Assembly (NCBI RefSeq): GCF_001696615.3
Contig: NZ_CP032279.1
Coordinates: 1,488,001 to 1,552,000, forward strand
Reading direction: 5' to 3'
DNA: 64,000 nucleotides
DNA from: Acinetobacter sp. WCHAc010034
GTDB taxonomy: Bacteria; Pseudomonadota; Gammaproteobacteria; Pseudomonadales; Moraxellaceae
Within the stretch, counting starts at the first letter, position 1. Every line of letters starts with the position of its first letter. A program made the position numbers and the translations under genes. Shown here one piece after another: positions 9,965-18,574 of this stretch. The notes under the pieces were generated by a model. It ran no database searches, was not told where the DNA came from, and saw only the letters and a list, made by a program, of their open reading frames with translations.

Positions 9965-10144
9965 CTATGCGCCATCAGCCGAAATCGCTGTAAGCCATTT
10001 CTTACACTTTTCCCTTAAATCCGCATCGGGCTGCGGCATTAGTCCGCCGCCCATGCAATCCTGCGCAGTTTCATCCGCCACAGTTTTCAGCCGGCAAGCC
10101 AGCGCCACAATAAGCTCCGCCAAAATGATTTCAGTGGCAGGCAT
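9965..10144 (-). pseudogene. Possible remnant of a small protein gene
   Basis: A 59-codon frame whose C-terminal half reads like coding sequence (CMGGGLMPQPDADLREKCKKWL) but has no ribosome binding site. Just upstream a different frame encodes a hydrophobic stretch (ILDFIGVALLLWPPPW) that runs into a stop. A frameshift between a membrane segment and a soluble tail would explain both. No family is recognised. Confidence 0.3.
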
Positions 10145-10370
10145 CCCACGGCGGCGGCCAAAGCAGCAGCGCAACTCCAATAAAATCAAGAATTAAAACC
10201 TGCAAGCGCAGCAGCGCCGTTCACCGCGCGCAAGCAAAGCCCGGAATGTCAGCCGGATAAGCATGCCAGACAGAGCCTTAATCCCAATCATTCTGCCCTT
10301 CCCGCTTTATATTCTTAATTTTTGATTGATTCATAAATTTATATCAATTTTTCATCTAACATAAACAAGA

Positions 10371-10386
10371 TATATTGCACAATATA
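10371..10386. promoter_or_regulatory. Inverted repeat upstream of the asd promoter
   Basis: TATATTG and CAATATA arms separated by two bases, 24 bp upstream of the proposed -35 box. It has the shape of an operator; the binding protein is unknown. Confidence 0.35.
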
Positions 10387-10410
10387 AATGCTGTTTTCAT
10401 TCTGCAGCGC

Positions 10411-10438
10411 TTGCAGTTATGCGCTCTTTTGATACACT
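10411..10438 (+). promoter_or_regulatory. Putative sigma-70 promoter of asd
   Basis: TTGCAG at 10411-10416 and TACACT at 10433-10438 with a 16-bp spacer, about 40 bp before the asd ATG. Confidence 0.45.
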
Positions 10439-10480
10439 CGAACCCCCTTTTTATTTTTTAACGCACCGAGGCAAAGTGAC

Positions 10481-11599
10481 ATGAAAGTAGGTCTGGTCGG
10501 TTGGCGCGGGATGGTTGGTTCCGTCCTTATGCAACGTATGGTTGAAGAGAATGATTTCGCTCATTTTGAGCCATTCTATTTTTCTACCAGCAACGCAGGC
10601 GGTGAAGCGCCTGCGTTTGGCGGCAAGACCGCCCCAGCACTTATGGATGCATCAGACATTAGCAGTCTGAAGCAGATGAATGTCATTATTACCTGCCAGG
10701 GCGGCGACTACACCTCTGCAGTGTTCCCGCAGCTGAAGGCCGAAGGCTGGAACGGCTACTGGATTGACGCGGCGTCTACGCTGCGCATGGACGATGAAGC
10801 GATCATCGTGCTTGATCCGGTCAATATGCATGTGATTAAAGACGGCTTAGTCAAAGGCACAAAAACATTTGTCGGCGGCAACTGCACGGTTTCCCTGATG
10901 CTGATGGGCTTAGGCGGCTTATTCCAGAACAATCTGGTGGAATGGGCCACCTCCATGACCTATCAGGCGGCTTCCGGCGCGGGCGCGCAGAACATGCGCG
11001 AACTGATCAGCGGCATGGGCTACCTGTACAACAACACCAAAGAACTGCTGGATGACCCTAAATCGCCGATTTTAGACATCGACTCTAAAATTGCTGAATT
11101 GCAGCGCGGCGAAGGCTTCCCTGCGGCCAACTTTGGCGTGCCTTTAGCCGGTTCACTGATTCCGTACATTGACAAGCAGCTGGAAAGCGGCCAGTCAAAA
11201 GAGGAATGGAAAGGCCAGGTTGAAACCAACAAAATTCTGGGCAACCAGCAGATTGTTCCGATTGACGGCCACTGCGTGCGCATCGGCGCGATGCGCTGCC
11301 ATTCTCAGGCGCTGACGCTGAAACTGAAAAAAGATGTGCCGCTGCACGAAATTGAAGACATGCTCCGCGCTTCAAATCCGTGGGCGAAAGTGGTGCCGAA
11401 TACCCGCGAAGCGTCAATGACTGACCTGACGCCGGTAGCGGTAACCGGCACACTGTCGGTGCCGGTCGGGCGCCTGCGCAAGCTGAACATGGGCAAGGAA
11501 TACCTGGGCGCATTCACTGTCGGCGACCAGCTGCTGTGGGGCGCGGCCGAGCCTCTGCGCCGCATGCTGCGCATCCTGATTGACTATAAAAATGCCTGA
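10481..11599 (+). CDS. asd: Aspartate-semialdehyde dehydrogenase
   Basis: 372 residues. It reduces aspartyl-4-phosphate to aspartate semialdehyde with NADPH, the branch point to lysine/diaminopimelate, threonine and methionine. The N-terminal nucleotide-binding motif is [13 protein letters not shown]. The catalytic cysteine is in [12 protein letters not shown] (near 135), and the substrate-binding histidine is in [16 protein letters not shown] (near 267). Length and sequence match the Gram-negative Asd type (E. coli, Pseudomonas). It stands alone with its own promoter and terminator. Confidence 0.97.
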   Translation: MKVGLVGWRGMVGSVLMQRMVEENDFAHFEPFYFSTSNAGGEAPAFGGKTAPALMDASDISSLKQMNVIITCQGGDYTSAVFPQLKAEGWNGYWIDAASTLRMDDEAIIVLDPVNMHVIKDGLVKGTKTFVGGNCTVSLMLMGLGGLFQNNLVEWATSMTYQAASGAGAQNMRELISGMGYLYNNTKELLDDPKSPILDIDSKIAELQRGEGFPAANFGVPLAGSLIPYIDKQLESGQSKEEWKGQVETNKILGNQQIVPIDGHCVRIGAMRCHSQALTLKLKKDVPLHEIEDMLRASNPWAKVVPNTREASMTDLTPVAVTGTLSVPVGRLRKLNMGKEYLGAFTVGDQLLWGAAEPLRRMLRILIDYKNA

Positions 11600-11624
11600 A
11601 GCCATGCAGATGGCCTGAAGTGTT

Positions 11625-11657
11625 AAAAAAAGCCGGTCTTCATTGATCGGCTTTTTT
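11625..11657 (+). terminator. Intrinsic terminator of asd
   Basis: A-tract, AGCCGGTC/GATCGGCT stem (one G-U pair), short loop and T6 run, about 30 nt after the asd stop. Confidence 0.88.
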
Positions 11658-11750
11658 GTGTAGTATTCTTGTTTATATTTTACTATTCTTAAACATGCCG
11701 TTAATCTATCATTTCCGCTATGCGGCATCGCCTGAGCTATAAAGATTAAG

Positions 11751-13205
11751 ATGAATGTATATAAAAAATTAAAGATCGCCATTCTTGCCATTCTTGCCTC
11801 GCAGAACATTCATGCGATTACGCTTGACCCTATTCAAATTCAGTCAGCGCCCGGGGAGCTGCTGTATGCGGAAATCAATTTCCGCAATTCAGACCCGAAT
11901 TCAGCCCTGCAGGCCGGCCTCGCCTCTGCAGAAGACTTAATCGCCATCGGGACAGGCCATCAGCCCCCCGGCCATTTGAATTTCTTTACCCGCAGGGACG
12001 GTTCCGGCAATGGGGTGATTACCATTACTTCATCCCGCCCGATCACCGATGCCGAACTCAACATTATTGTCAAAATTACCGAAGGCAATGCCGCCCGCCT
12101 GCAGCAGGTGAAAATACCGCTGAAGCGCAGCCCTGCCGCCGGCAGAATCACGGCCGCGCGCAATGAGCGCCCGCTGGCGCCGATGCGGATTGTCAATGAA
12201 AAAGATATTGCGCTGAACCTGCCGGTCAGCACGCTGTACGCAGCTGCCCCGCCTGCCGGAGCAGCCAAAGCCGGCGAACTGCCGCTGTCCATCAGCCGGT
12301 CTGCGCCGCCGGGCTTAATCAAAAGCAGCCCAGCCGCGCCGGCCATTGCCGCCACAGCCTTAAGGCCGCAGCCGCTTGCGGTCTCTGTTCCAGCGCAGCC
12401 GCCGGCCAAAGCTGCAGCTGCCGTTCAGGCAAAAGCAGCAGCGCCTCAGCCAGAAACGGCCAAGGCCCAGCCTGCGCCGCAGCGCGCCAAAGCAGCGCCG
12501 GCACCGCCTGCCGCGCCAAACGGCATTTCCAGCGATCCGCTGGCCAAAAAATTCGCAGCGGAAATGGCAGCGCAAAAAGCGCAAGCGCTTGCCCCTAAAG
12601 CGCAGCAGGCAGCGGTCAAAGCGCCGGCGCAAAGCCAGGCGCCAGGCAGCCAAACGGCAGCAGCGCAGCAGTATGTAGTGCAGTCTAATGAAACGCTTTG
12701 GGGCATTGCTTCACGCATGGCGGCGCAGCAAAACAGCCCGGTCAGTGAAGTCATGAAGCAGATCAAGGCCAGCAATCAGCACGCCTTCATTCAGGGCGAC
12801 GCCAACCGCCTGCGCCGCGGCGTAGCGCTGAATTTAGGCCCAGCAGCGCCGGCTAAACAGCCAGTGCGGATGCCGGCCGCGGAACTGGCGAAAATGCCGT
12901 CTGCGCAGTCCGGGAAAACCAAATACCGCCTGAATCAGGCGGAAATGAGCCTGGTGGCAGAGAAAGCGCAAGATTCAGCCCGCGCTTCTGCAAACGAGGC
13001 CACAGAAAAAAATCAAACTTCGAACGAGTTATCATTAAAAGTTATGACATCTCGTGAAAAAACCGTTAAATTACAGAGAAACGTAACCCAATTAGAGTTG
13101 GCGCTAAATCAGAAGGATCATAGAATTCAATTATTAAATGCTCGGCTTGCACAGCTGCAGCAGCAGCTGAAGGCGCGGCAGGCAGAGAAAAAGCCAATCA
13201 ACTAA
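11751..13205 (+). CDS. FimV-like periplasmic LysM protein (N-terminal half of FimV/HubP)
   Basis: 484 residues. A signal peptide (about 1-23, cleaved after NIHA) is followed by the FimV N-terminal domain (about 24-125, with LYAEINFRNSD and ITSSRPITDAELNIIVKI), a long Ala/Pro/Gln/Lys-rich linker, a LysM peptidoglycan-binding domain (about 303-363, YVVQSNETLWGIASRMA) and a C-terminal coiled coil (about 390-480). No transmembrane helix follows, unlike canonical FimV, in which this coiled coil leads directly into the membrane span. The next gene, 70 bp downstream, supplies the membrane anchor and cytoplasmic part. FimV proteins are polar landmarks needed for type IV pilus assembly and twitching. 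Confidence 0.85.
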   Translation: MNVYKKLKIAILAILASQNIHAITLDPIQIQSAPGELLYAEINFRNSDPNSALQAGLASAEDLIAIGTGHQPPGHLNFFTRRDGSGNGVITITSSRPITDAELNIIVKITEGNAARLQQVKIPLKRSPAAGRITAARNERPLAPMRIVNEKDIALNLPVSTLYAAAPPAGAAKAGELPLSISRSAPPGLIKSSPAAPAIAATALRPQPLAVSVPAQPPAKAAAAVQAKAAAPQPETAKAQPAPQRAKAAPAPPAAPNGISSDPLAKKFAAEMAAQKAQALAPKAQQAAVKAPAQSQAPGSQTAAAQQYVVQSNETLWGIASRMAAQQNSPVSEVMKQIKASNQHAFIQGDANRLRRGVALNLGPAAPAKQPVRMPAAELAKMPSAQSGKTKYRLNQAEMSLVAEKAQDSARASANEATEKNQTSNELSLKVMTSREKTVKLQRNVTQLELALNQKDHRIQLLNARLAQLQQQLKARQAEKKPIN

Positions 13206-13275
13206 AAAGTTACATATGATGATTTAAAAAGGATGAGCGGATCCTAGCAACGCTCTATCCTCAAGGGGTAATAAC

Positions 13276-14664
13276 ATGCTGATTTATGTGATTCCATTTG
13301 TGATACTGCTGATTGTTCTGGTGGTGCTGAAAAAGCGCCAGGACGCGCAGGGATCAGATAAAGCAACCGCTGCAACACCGAAAGCCAAGGCAAAAAAAGC
13401 CGGCTCATCGGCTAGAGCTGCCCCGAATAAAACCCAGCCTGTTAAAGACACGGCGCCGGAAAAAAAGCAGACCACGCCTTTATCTGATGATGTGCGCAGC
13501 AAAATTGAGTCACTGACGCAAGAGCGCAATTTCTTTTCGGCGGAAGCGCAGATCAATCAGGCGCTGAAAAAAGACAATACGCAGCATGAGCTTTATCTTT
13601 ACCTTTTAGATATTCATATCCTGCAGAAAGATGAATTCGCCATCAGCCAGCTGCTGAACCATTTGCGCTCGCTGGAGCTAGACAGTATTCTGCAGCAGGC
13701 CGAAGCGAAAAAAGCCGATTTTGACAAATCGCAGAATGCAGCGGATGAAGCGATTGCCTTTACCCGCACTTCTTTCAGCCCTGAACCGGTTCCAGAAGCC
13801 CCGAAAGCGCAGAATAATGCCGATTTTGACGCATTGATGGCGGGCGCTCCTGCTGCTGAAACCAAAGCCGGCTTGGCCTTTGACCAGCTGCATCTAGACC
13901 CTGCGCCGCAAAAAGCGCAGCCTGCACAGACGGCAAAAACCGCGGAAGAAATCAAGCCGCTGGATTTTGACTTGTCTTTTGACGCTGCGCCGAAAGCTGA
14001 AGCGCCTGCGCCGGAACAGGCAAAGCCGCTGGATTTCGGCTCATTTTCTCTGGAAAATGCGCAGCCTGAAATTAAGGCGGAAGCGCCTGAACCGGCAGCG
14101 CCGGCCGAAATTCAGCCTTTAGACTTCGCTTTGGATTTCGCGCCTGCAGCCAAAGCTGAAGAAGCGCCTGCTCCTGCAGCAGCGGCAGAGATCAAGCCTT
14201 TGGACTTCTCCCTGGATTTCGCGCCTGAAGCCAAAGCTGAAGCGCCGGCAGCCGAAGAAATCAAGCCGCTGGATTTTTCTTTCGCAGTCGATGCGCCTGA
14301 ACCAGCGGAAGCGCCGCAGGCCGCTGCGCCGCTGAGCTTTGACTTGGTGGCTCCTTCAGAAGAGGCGCCTGCACAGGCTGCGCCAGCTGCTGAAGCGCCT
14401 GCAGCCCCGGCTGGCGTCAGCTTTGACCTCAGCGCTGCTTCTGCGCCGGCCACTCCGGCTGCCGGCAAGAGCGACCCGCTGCTTCAGTCTTTCCCGGAAC
14501 TGGCTGAAGTCAATGAAATCTCCTTGAATTTAGAGCTTGCGCAGCAGTATATTGAGCTGGGCTCATTTGAGGCGGCCCGTGAATTGCTGGCTGAAAAAGA
14601 AGCTGAGTATTCACCGGAACAGCACCAGCAGGCAGATCTGCTGCTGAATCAAATCGCTTCTTAA
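13276..14664 (+). CDS. FimV-like inner-membrane/cytoplasmic protein (C-terminal half of FimV/HubP)
   Basis: 462 residues. One transmembrane helix (about 1-16, IPFVILLIVLVVL) is followed by a Lys/Ala-rich stretch, a TPR-like helical region (about 75-150, NFFSAEAQINQALKKD), and a long acidic Ala/Pro-rich tract with repeated KPLDF units. The C-terminal FimV domain (about 400-462) contains ELAQQYIELGSFEAARELL. That last domain is the protein-interaction module of FimV/HubP. The ATG has AAGGGG nine bases upstream, so this is a genuine separate start. Together with the preceding gene it would rebuild a complete FimV across the inner membrane. Confidence 0.85.
   Translation: MLIYVIPFVILLIVLVVLKKRQDAQGSDKATAATPKAKAKKAGSSARAAPNKTQPVKDTAPEKKQTTPLSDDVRSKIESLTQERNFFSAEAQINQALKKDNTQHELYLYLLDIHILQKDEFAISQLLNHLRSLELDSILQQAEAKKADFDKSQNAADEAIAFTRTSFSPEPVPEAPKAQNNADFDALMAGAPAAETKAGLAFDQLHLDPAPQKAQPAQTAKTAEEIKPLDFDLSFDAAPKAEAPAPEQAKPLDFGSFSLENAQPEIKAEAPEPAAPAEIQPLDFALDFAPAAKAEEAPAPAAAAEIKPLDFSLDFAPEAKAEAPAAEEIKPLDFSFAVDAPEPAEAPQAAAPLSFDLVAPSEEAPAQAAPAAEAPAAPAGVSFDLSAASAPATPAAGKSDPLLQSFPELAEVNEISLNLELAQQYIELGSFEAARELLAEKEAEYSPEQHQQADLLLNQIAS
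13945..14290 (+). repeat. Coding tandem-like repeats (KPLDF units)
   Basis: Five imperfect units of the form E-I-K/Q-P-L-D-F followed by an S/A-F/L-rich pair and an Ala/Pro/Glu spacer. The units near 14100-14180 and 14185-14255 are the most similar at the DNA level. This could allow length variation by recombination. Confidence 0.6.
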
Positions 14665-14682
14665 GCAAATTCGATTTAAACT

Positions 14683-14710
14683 AAAGCAGTCATCCTTGAC
14701 TGCTTTTTTT
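14683..14710 (+). terminator. Intrinsic terminator abutting the asparaginase start codon
   Basis: A 10-bp stem (14683-14692 with 14697-14706), TCCT loop and a T run ending at 14710. The next base is the A of the asparaginase ATG. Confidence 0.85.
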
Positions 14711-15676
14711 ATGATGAAAAGAATAGCCTTGATTTATATGGGCGGCACTTTCGGCTGCGTCGGCGAACCCTTAAGCCCGATGCCTGCTGAACAGTTTATC
14801 CCCAAGCTGAAGCACCTGCTGCCGGTGCATTTTGCAATTGAATGCTTTACCGCGCCGGCCATCCGCGACAGCAGCGCCTGCACCGCCAGCGACTGGCTGC
14901 TGCTGCTGGAGCAGATTCAGCAGCTTCAGCTGCAGCAGTACCGGCATTTTGTCATTATCCACGGCACAGACACGCTCAGCTATGCCGGCGCCGTGCTCGC
15001 CCGCTTTATGGCGCAAACCGCGCATGTTGTGCTGACCGGCAGCCAGTATCCGCTGCTGAATGTGCAGGGCACAGACAGCCGCGAATTTACCGATGCCATT
15101 GATAATCTGAATTTTGCGCTGGAATCTGCGGCGGCTGCGCCCGCCGGCGTCTATCTGGCTTTCCACCGGCAGCTGATTCACGCCTCATCAGCGCTTAAAA
15201 TGCATACCACGGCGCTGGATGCCTTTGCCGGCACAGCAGCCGCCGAGCCGCTGGCGCATGATCCGCACCCGCTGATTGTGCATGAGCAGCACATCGAAAA
15301 GGCGCGCAGCTTCAACTGCGTCAGCCTGATGCTGCAGCCGGCGGCGCCCGCCCTGCTGCTGGCAAACCTGCAGGCCATTGCGGAACAGCCGCCGCACGCC
15401 TTGATCATTCAAGGCTTCGGCACAGGCAATTTGGCAGTCAATGACGCCATCATTGAGCTGTTTCAGGCGCTGCAGCAGCGCGGATGCGCCGTCATCATCA
15501 CCACGCAAGTGCCTTTCGGCGGCGTTGACCAGCGCTATGCCGTCAGCCAGTGGATTCAGGATGCGAAAATTCTGGTCAGCCATTGCCACAGCCATGCAGA
15601 TCTTTATGCAAAAGCCCTTAAAATGTATTTACAATACGACGCTGCAGGCCAATGGCAGATGCATTGGCAAGACTGA
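14711..15676 (+). CDS. Asparaginase (type I/II asparaginase family)
   Basis: 321 residues from ATG 14711. It hydrolyses L-asparagine to aspartate and ammonia. The first catalytic threonine lies in YMGGTFG (near 10) and the second in the HGTDT motif (near 85), the two signatures of the family. No signal peptide is seen, suggesting a cytosolic enzyme. A TTG at 14696 is in frame, but it lies inside the terminator stem of the preceding gene. ATG 14711 and ATG 14714 are both possible starts and neither has a normal ribosome binding site. truA follows 20 nt after the stop. Confidence 0.88.
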   Translation: MMKRIALIYMGGTFGCVGEPLSPMPAEQFIPKLKHLLPVHFAIECFTAPAIRDSSACTASDWLLLLEQIQQLQLQQYRHFVIIHGTDTLSYAGAVLARFMAQTAHVVLTGSQYPLLNVQGTDSREFTDAIDNLNFALESAAAAPAGVYLAFHRQLIHASSALKMHTTALDAFAGTAAAEPLAHDPHPLIVHEQHIEKARSFNCVSLMLQPAAPALLLANLQAIAEQPPHALIIQGFGTGNLAVNDAIIELFQALQQRGCAVIITTQVPFGGVDQRYAVSQWIQDAKILVSHCHSHADLYAKALKMYLQYDAAGQWQMHWQD

Positions 15677-15695
15677 AATCCAAACTGAGGTGAAT

Positions 15696-16493
15696 ATGCA
15701 GCGTTTTGCAATCGGTATAGAGTTCTGCGGCGTCAGCTACAAAGGCTGGCAGGCGCAGCAGCCTGGCGTGCCAAGCGTGCAGGAAACCCTTGAAAAAGTC
15801 CTGAGCAAAATTGCCAATGAGCCGGTGGCTGTGCATGGCGCCGGACGCACCGATGCCGGCGTGCATGCCACCAATATGGTCGCGCATTTCGACACCAGCG
15901 CCATCCGCCCAATCCGCGGCTGGCTGATGGGCGCCAACAGCACCCTGCCGAAGGATATATCCATACAGTGGATTAAGGAAATGGATGAAGGCTTCCATGC
16001 CCGCTTTAAGGCGCAGGCGCGGCGCTACCGCTATGTAGTCTACAATAATCCGCAGCGCCCGGCCCTGCTGCACAAGCAGGTCACGCATGCCTACTATCCG
16101 CTGGATGCGGATAAGATGATTGAAGCCGCCAGGAAATTTGAAGGCACGCATAATTTTGAAAGCTTCCGCGCGGCCGCCTGCCAGTCCAATCAGCCGGTGC
16201 GCCATGTCAGCCACTGCCGGCTGATCCGCCACGGCTGCTATTTAGTGCTGGATATTCAGGCGGACGGCTTCCTGCACCATATGGTGCGCAACATCATGGG
16301 CTGCCTGCTGGAAATCGGCCAAGGCATGCATGAAATTGACCATATTGACAAAATCTTCGCTGCCGAAGACCGCAAGGCGGCCGGCGTCACTGCCCCGCCG
16401 GATGGCCTGTATTTCATTCAGGCGCATTACCCGGAGCATTTTGATTTGCCGAAAGTCCCGCTGGGGCCGCACTGGCTGAACATGCCGGAATGA
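15696..16493 (+). CDS. truA: tRNA pseudouridine(38-40) synthase
   Basis: 265 residues. It converts uridines 38-40 of the tRNA anticodon stem to pseudouridine. The catalytic aspartate is in GAGRTDAGVHA (near 53), and DGFLHHMVRNIMG (near 190) is the conserved C-terminal motif. The frame extends upstream inside the asparaginase gene, but the ATG at 15696 has GAGG five bases upstream and matches the family N-terminus (a strand followed by YKGWQAQ). Probably cotranscribed with the asparaginase. Confidence 0.95.
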   Translation: MQRFAIGIEFCGVSYKGWQAQQPGVPSVQETLEKVLSKIANEPVAVHGAGRTDAGVHATNMVAHFDTSAIRPIRGWLMGANSTLPKDISIQWIKEMDEGFHARFKAQARRYRYVVYNNPQRPALLHKQVTHAYYPLDADKMIEAARKFEGTHNFESFRAAACQSNQPVRHVSHCRLIRHGCYLVLDIQADGFLHHMVRNIMGCLLEIGQGMHEIDHIDKIFAAEDRKAAGVTAPPDGLYFIQAHYPEHFDLPKVPLGPHWLNMPE

Positions 16494-16509
16494 TTTCTGC
16501 TTTCAGCGG

Positions 16510-16878
16510 CTAAGCCCAGGCAAAACGCGCTGACTTTGGAGTGAAGTGAATTGAAGCTTCACTCCATTCTTTGCCCTTTAAGATTGTTTCAATGCATTGG
16601 ATGGGATACAGATAGTCAGCTGGCTCAAACTGCTCGTCTTCTGATTCCGCTTCAAGCTTGACCAAATAGCTTGTCTGAACAGTTTTCCGGCCTTGCTCAT
16701 CTGCCGCCGGCTCACATGAACAGATTATTTTCGCTTCAAAAAAATCATCCGCTAATCCCTCCAGCATGCAGCCGACCGCCCAAGTGATCAGCTGATCATC
16801 CGAATAGTCTTCCTGCTGGGGTTCATTCTGTTCCTGCTGCCCCAAAAGCCGCTTTAATGTATTGAAAAATGTTTTCAT
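16510..16878 (-). CDS. Hypothetical small acidic protein
   Basis: 122 residues, soluble and acidic, with no signal peptide or membrane helix. It has a short basic N-terminal helix (FFNTLKRLLG), a Gln/Glu-rich stretch, and a compact domain including CMLEGLADDFFEAKIICSC. It converges with truA (16 nt between stops) and follows the AraC regulator on the same strand. I do not recognise the family. Confidence 0.65.
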   Translation of the reverse strand: MKTFFNTLKRLLGQQEQNEPQQEDYSDDQLITWAVGCMLEGLADDFFEAKIICSCEPAADEQGRKTVQTSYLVKLEAESEDEQFEPADYLYPIQCIETILKGKEWSEASIHFTPKSARFAWA

Positions 16879-16945
16879 GCGATTCCAATTATCCTATTTT
16901 TTTCATTCATTATTCAGCTCAGCGGCATTTGTATAAGGCAGCATT

Positions 16946-17953
16946 TCATCTTTGCTTGCGCTTTCTGTACTCCACCGGCGTTTCATTGGTCCAGCGCTTA
17001 AAGGCGCGGTAAAAGGTGCTAGGCTCTGAAAAGCCGGTCAAATATACAATCCGCTCGACGCTTTCAGCGGTATTGGCCAGCAGCTTTTTCGCCAGGCGGC
17101 AGCGGTAATCCGACAGGATCTGCTGAAAGCTGGTATTGGCCTCGGACAGCTGGGTGCGCAGGCGGCGCGGGGTAATATTCAGCTGCGCCGCCACCGTTTC
17201 CAAAGTGGTTTCGCCGCTTTCCAGCGTAGAGCCGATGGCGCGGCGCACCTCGCCGACTAAATCATAGCGCGCCAGCTCCTGCAGTTTTTCAATCGCCAGC
17301 TGCTCATGCAGCTGCAGCAGCTCAGGCTCCGCCTGCCACAGCGGATGCTCCAGAATGGCCGGATCAAAATACAGGCGGGTTTCCCTCTGGCCTAAGCTGA
17401 CCGGGCATTCATAGACCCGGAAATACTCATCATCCGGCGCGCCCTGGCTGAAGTTGAAGTCGATGTAAATCGGCTGAAAGCGCCCTTCGGTAATGAATTT
17501 AAAGAAGCGCAGCACGCCGGACATCGCGCACTCGGAAAAATGCCGGTTGACCAGATTTTCCGCCCACGGCTGCACGCCATTGGTCAGATAGCAGCGGCCG
17601 TCTTCCAGGATCAGCTTGGCATGAAAGGCGTCGCTGATCAGGCGCTGATAGGCCAGTGCCCGCTTCAGGCCTTCACCGAAGTTTTCAGATGAAACAAACA
17701 GATGCTCTATCACCTGCCCGCGGTATAAAGGCAGATGCTCGCCCAGATGCAGGCCAATATCTGAGTCCTTGCTGACCTCTTCAGCCGCCACCCAAAAAGC
17801 GTACTGCGCATTCAATGGCGTACGCTCATTGGTTTCGACCTGCCCCAAAGCCACGCCAGCTTTTGTTAAAATTTCTTCCGTTGGCAAACCGGCGCGACGA
17901 ATCGCCTGGTAACCCAACCGCAGTACTACGGATGCATCGGTTAGCTGACCCAC
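16946..17953 (-). CDS. AraC family transcriptional regulator
   Basis: 335 residues. The N-terminal ~190 residues match the arabinose-binding-like domain found in AraC regulators such as OruR/ArgR types (AFWVAAEEVSKDSDIGLHLGEH). The C-terminal ~100 residues form the double helix-turn-helix, ending IVYLTGFSEPSTFYRAFKRW and TPVEYR. It starts at a GTG with GGAAGG upstream. The genes it controls and its ligand are not evident; the small acidic protein downstream on the same strand is the nearest candidate. Confidence 0.9.
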   Translation of the reverse strand: MGQLTDASVVLRLGYQAIRRAGLPTEEILTKAGVALGQVETNERTPLNAQYAFWVAAEEVSKDSDIGLHLGEHLPLYRGQVIEHLFVSSENFGEGLKRALAYQRLISDAFHAKLILEDGRCYLTNGVQPWAENLVNRHFSECAMSGVLRFFKFITEGRFQPIYIDFNFSQGAPDDEYFRVYECPVSLGQRETRLYFDPAILEHPLWQAEPELLQLHEQLAIEKLQELARYDLVGEVRRAIGSTLESGETTLETVAAQLNITPRRLRTQLSEANTSFQQILSDYRCRLAKKLLANTAESVERIVYLTGFSEPSTFYRAFKRWTNETPVEYRKRKQR

Positions 17954-18120
17954 TCAAGAACCTTCCTTGTATGTACTTCATTTATACCCAAAAAGATTAA
18001 AATTAGATTAACTGCGATTGACCGAACTGACAACAGGCCGCGCCACTTTTTTACAGAAAAATTTAGCCTGCGTGTTCGCTTATTTTACTGGCAGATGGTT
18101 ATTCTGACGGCCATTTCATC

Positions 18121-18149
18121 TTGTTTTTAGCAAAAAAATTGACTATAAT
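18121..18149 (+). promoter_or_regulatory. Putative sigma-70 promoter of infA
   Basis: TTGTTT at 18121-18126 and a perfect TATAAT at 18144-18149 with a 17-bp spacer, 34 bp before the infA ATG. Confidence 0.65.
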
Positions 18150-18183
18150 TTGCGCCTTTCCAATTTAATCATTCAGGTAGGCT

Positions 18184-18405
18184 ATGGCCAATAAAGAGGA
18201 ACTCATCGAGTTCGAAGGCGTTGTCACCGAGACGCTTCCTAATACTATGTTCCGTGTGCGCCTAGAAAACGGCCACGAAGTAATTGCCCACATCTCCGGC
18301 AAAATGCGCAAACACTATATCCGCATTTTGACTGGCGACAGTGTGAAAGTTGAGATGACTCCTTACGATTTGACTAAGGGCCGTATCACTTACCGCGCAC
18401 GCTAA
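18184..18405 (+). CDS. infA: Translation initiation factor IF-1
   Basis: 73 residues making one OB-fold (S1-like) domain, with [16 protein letters not shown] and [14 protein letters not shown]. It binds the 30S A site during initiation. The start has AGGTAGG immediately upstream. It is a single-gene transcription unit with a good promoter and a strong terminator. Confidence 0.98.
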   Translation: MANKEELIEFEGVVTETLPNTMFRVRLENGHEVIAHISGKMRKHYIRILTGDSVKVEMTPYDLTKGRITYRAR

Positions 18406-18420
18406 GTTTTAACGGAAGCA

Positions 18421-18449
18421 AAAAAAGCCGCATATTCTGCGGCTTTTTT
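18421..18449 (+). terminator. Intrinsic terminator of infA
   Basis: AAAAAAGCCGCA/TGCGGCTTTTTT stem with a 5-nt loop, 15 nt after the stop; symmetrical, so it could work in both directions. Confidence 0.9.
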
Positions 18450-18574
18450 TATTGCTTGCCGTTTGCCATTGACGGCAATAGCAAATCCGCTGCGGCAGCT
18501 GCGCCGTGTATCAGAACACTACAATCCCGCTGCAGAGTTCCGCCTACACTGAATTTATTTGCTGGAGCAAGCTG

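Larger units (their letters stand above)
9674..10480. other. Long intergenic region before asd
   Basis: About 800 bp with no convincing intact gene. It holds a weak hairpin with a T run (9717-9742) that could end the glycosyltransferase transcript, a likely gene remnant on the minus strand (9965-10144), a long AT-rich tract from about 10310, a palindrome and the asd promoter. Confidence 0.6.

Noticed and set aside
15441..15695. Upstream extension of the truA frame
   Set aside because: It overlaps the asparaginase gene in another frame; the ATG at 15696 has a good ribosome binding site and the family N-terminus.
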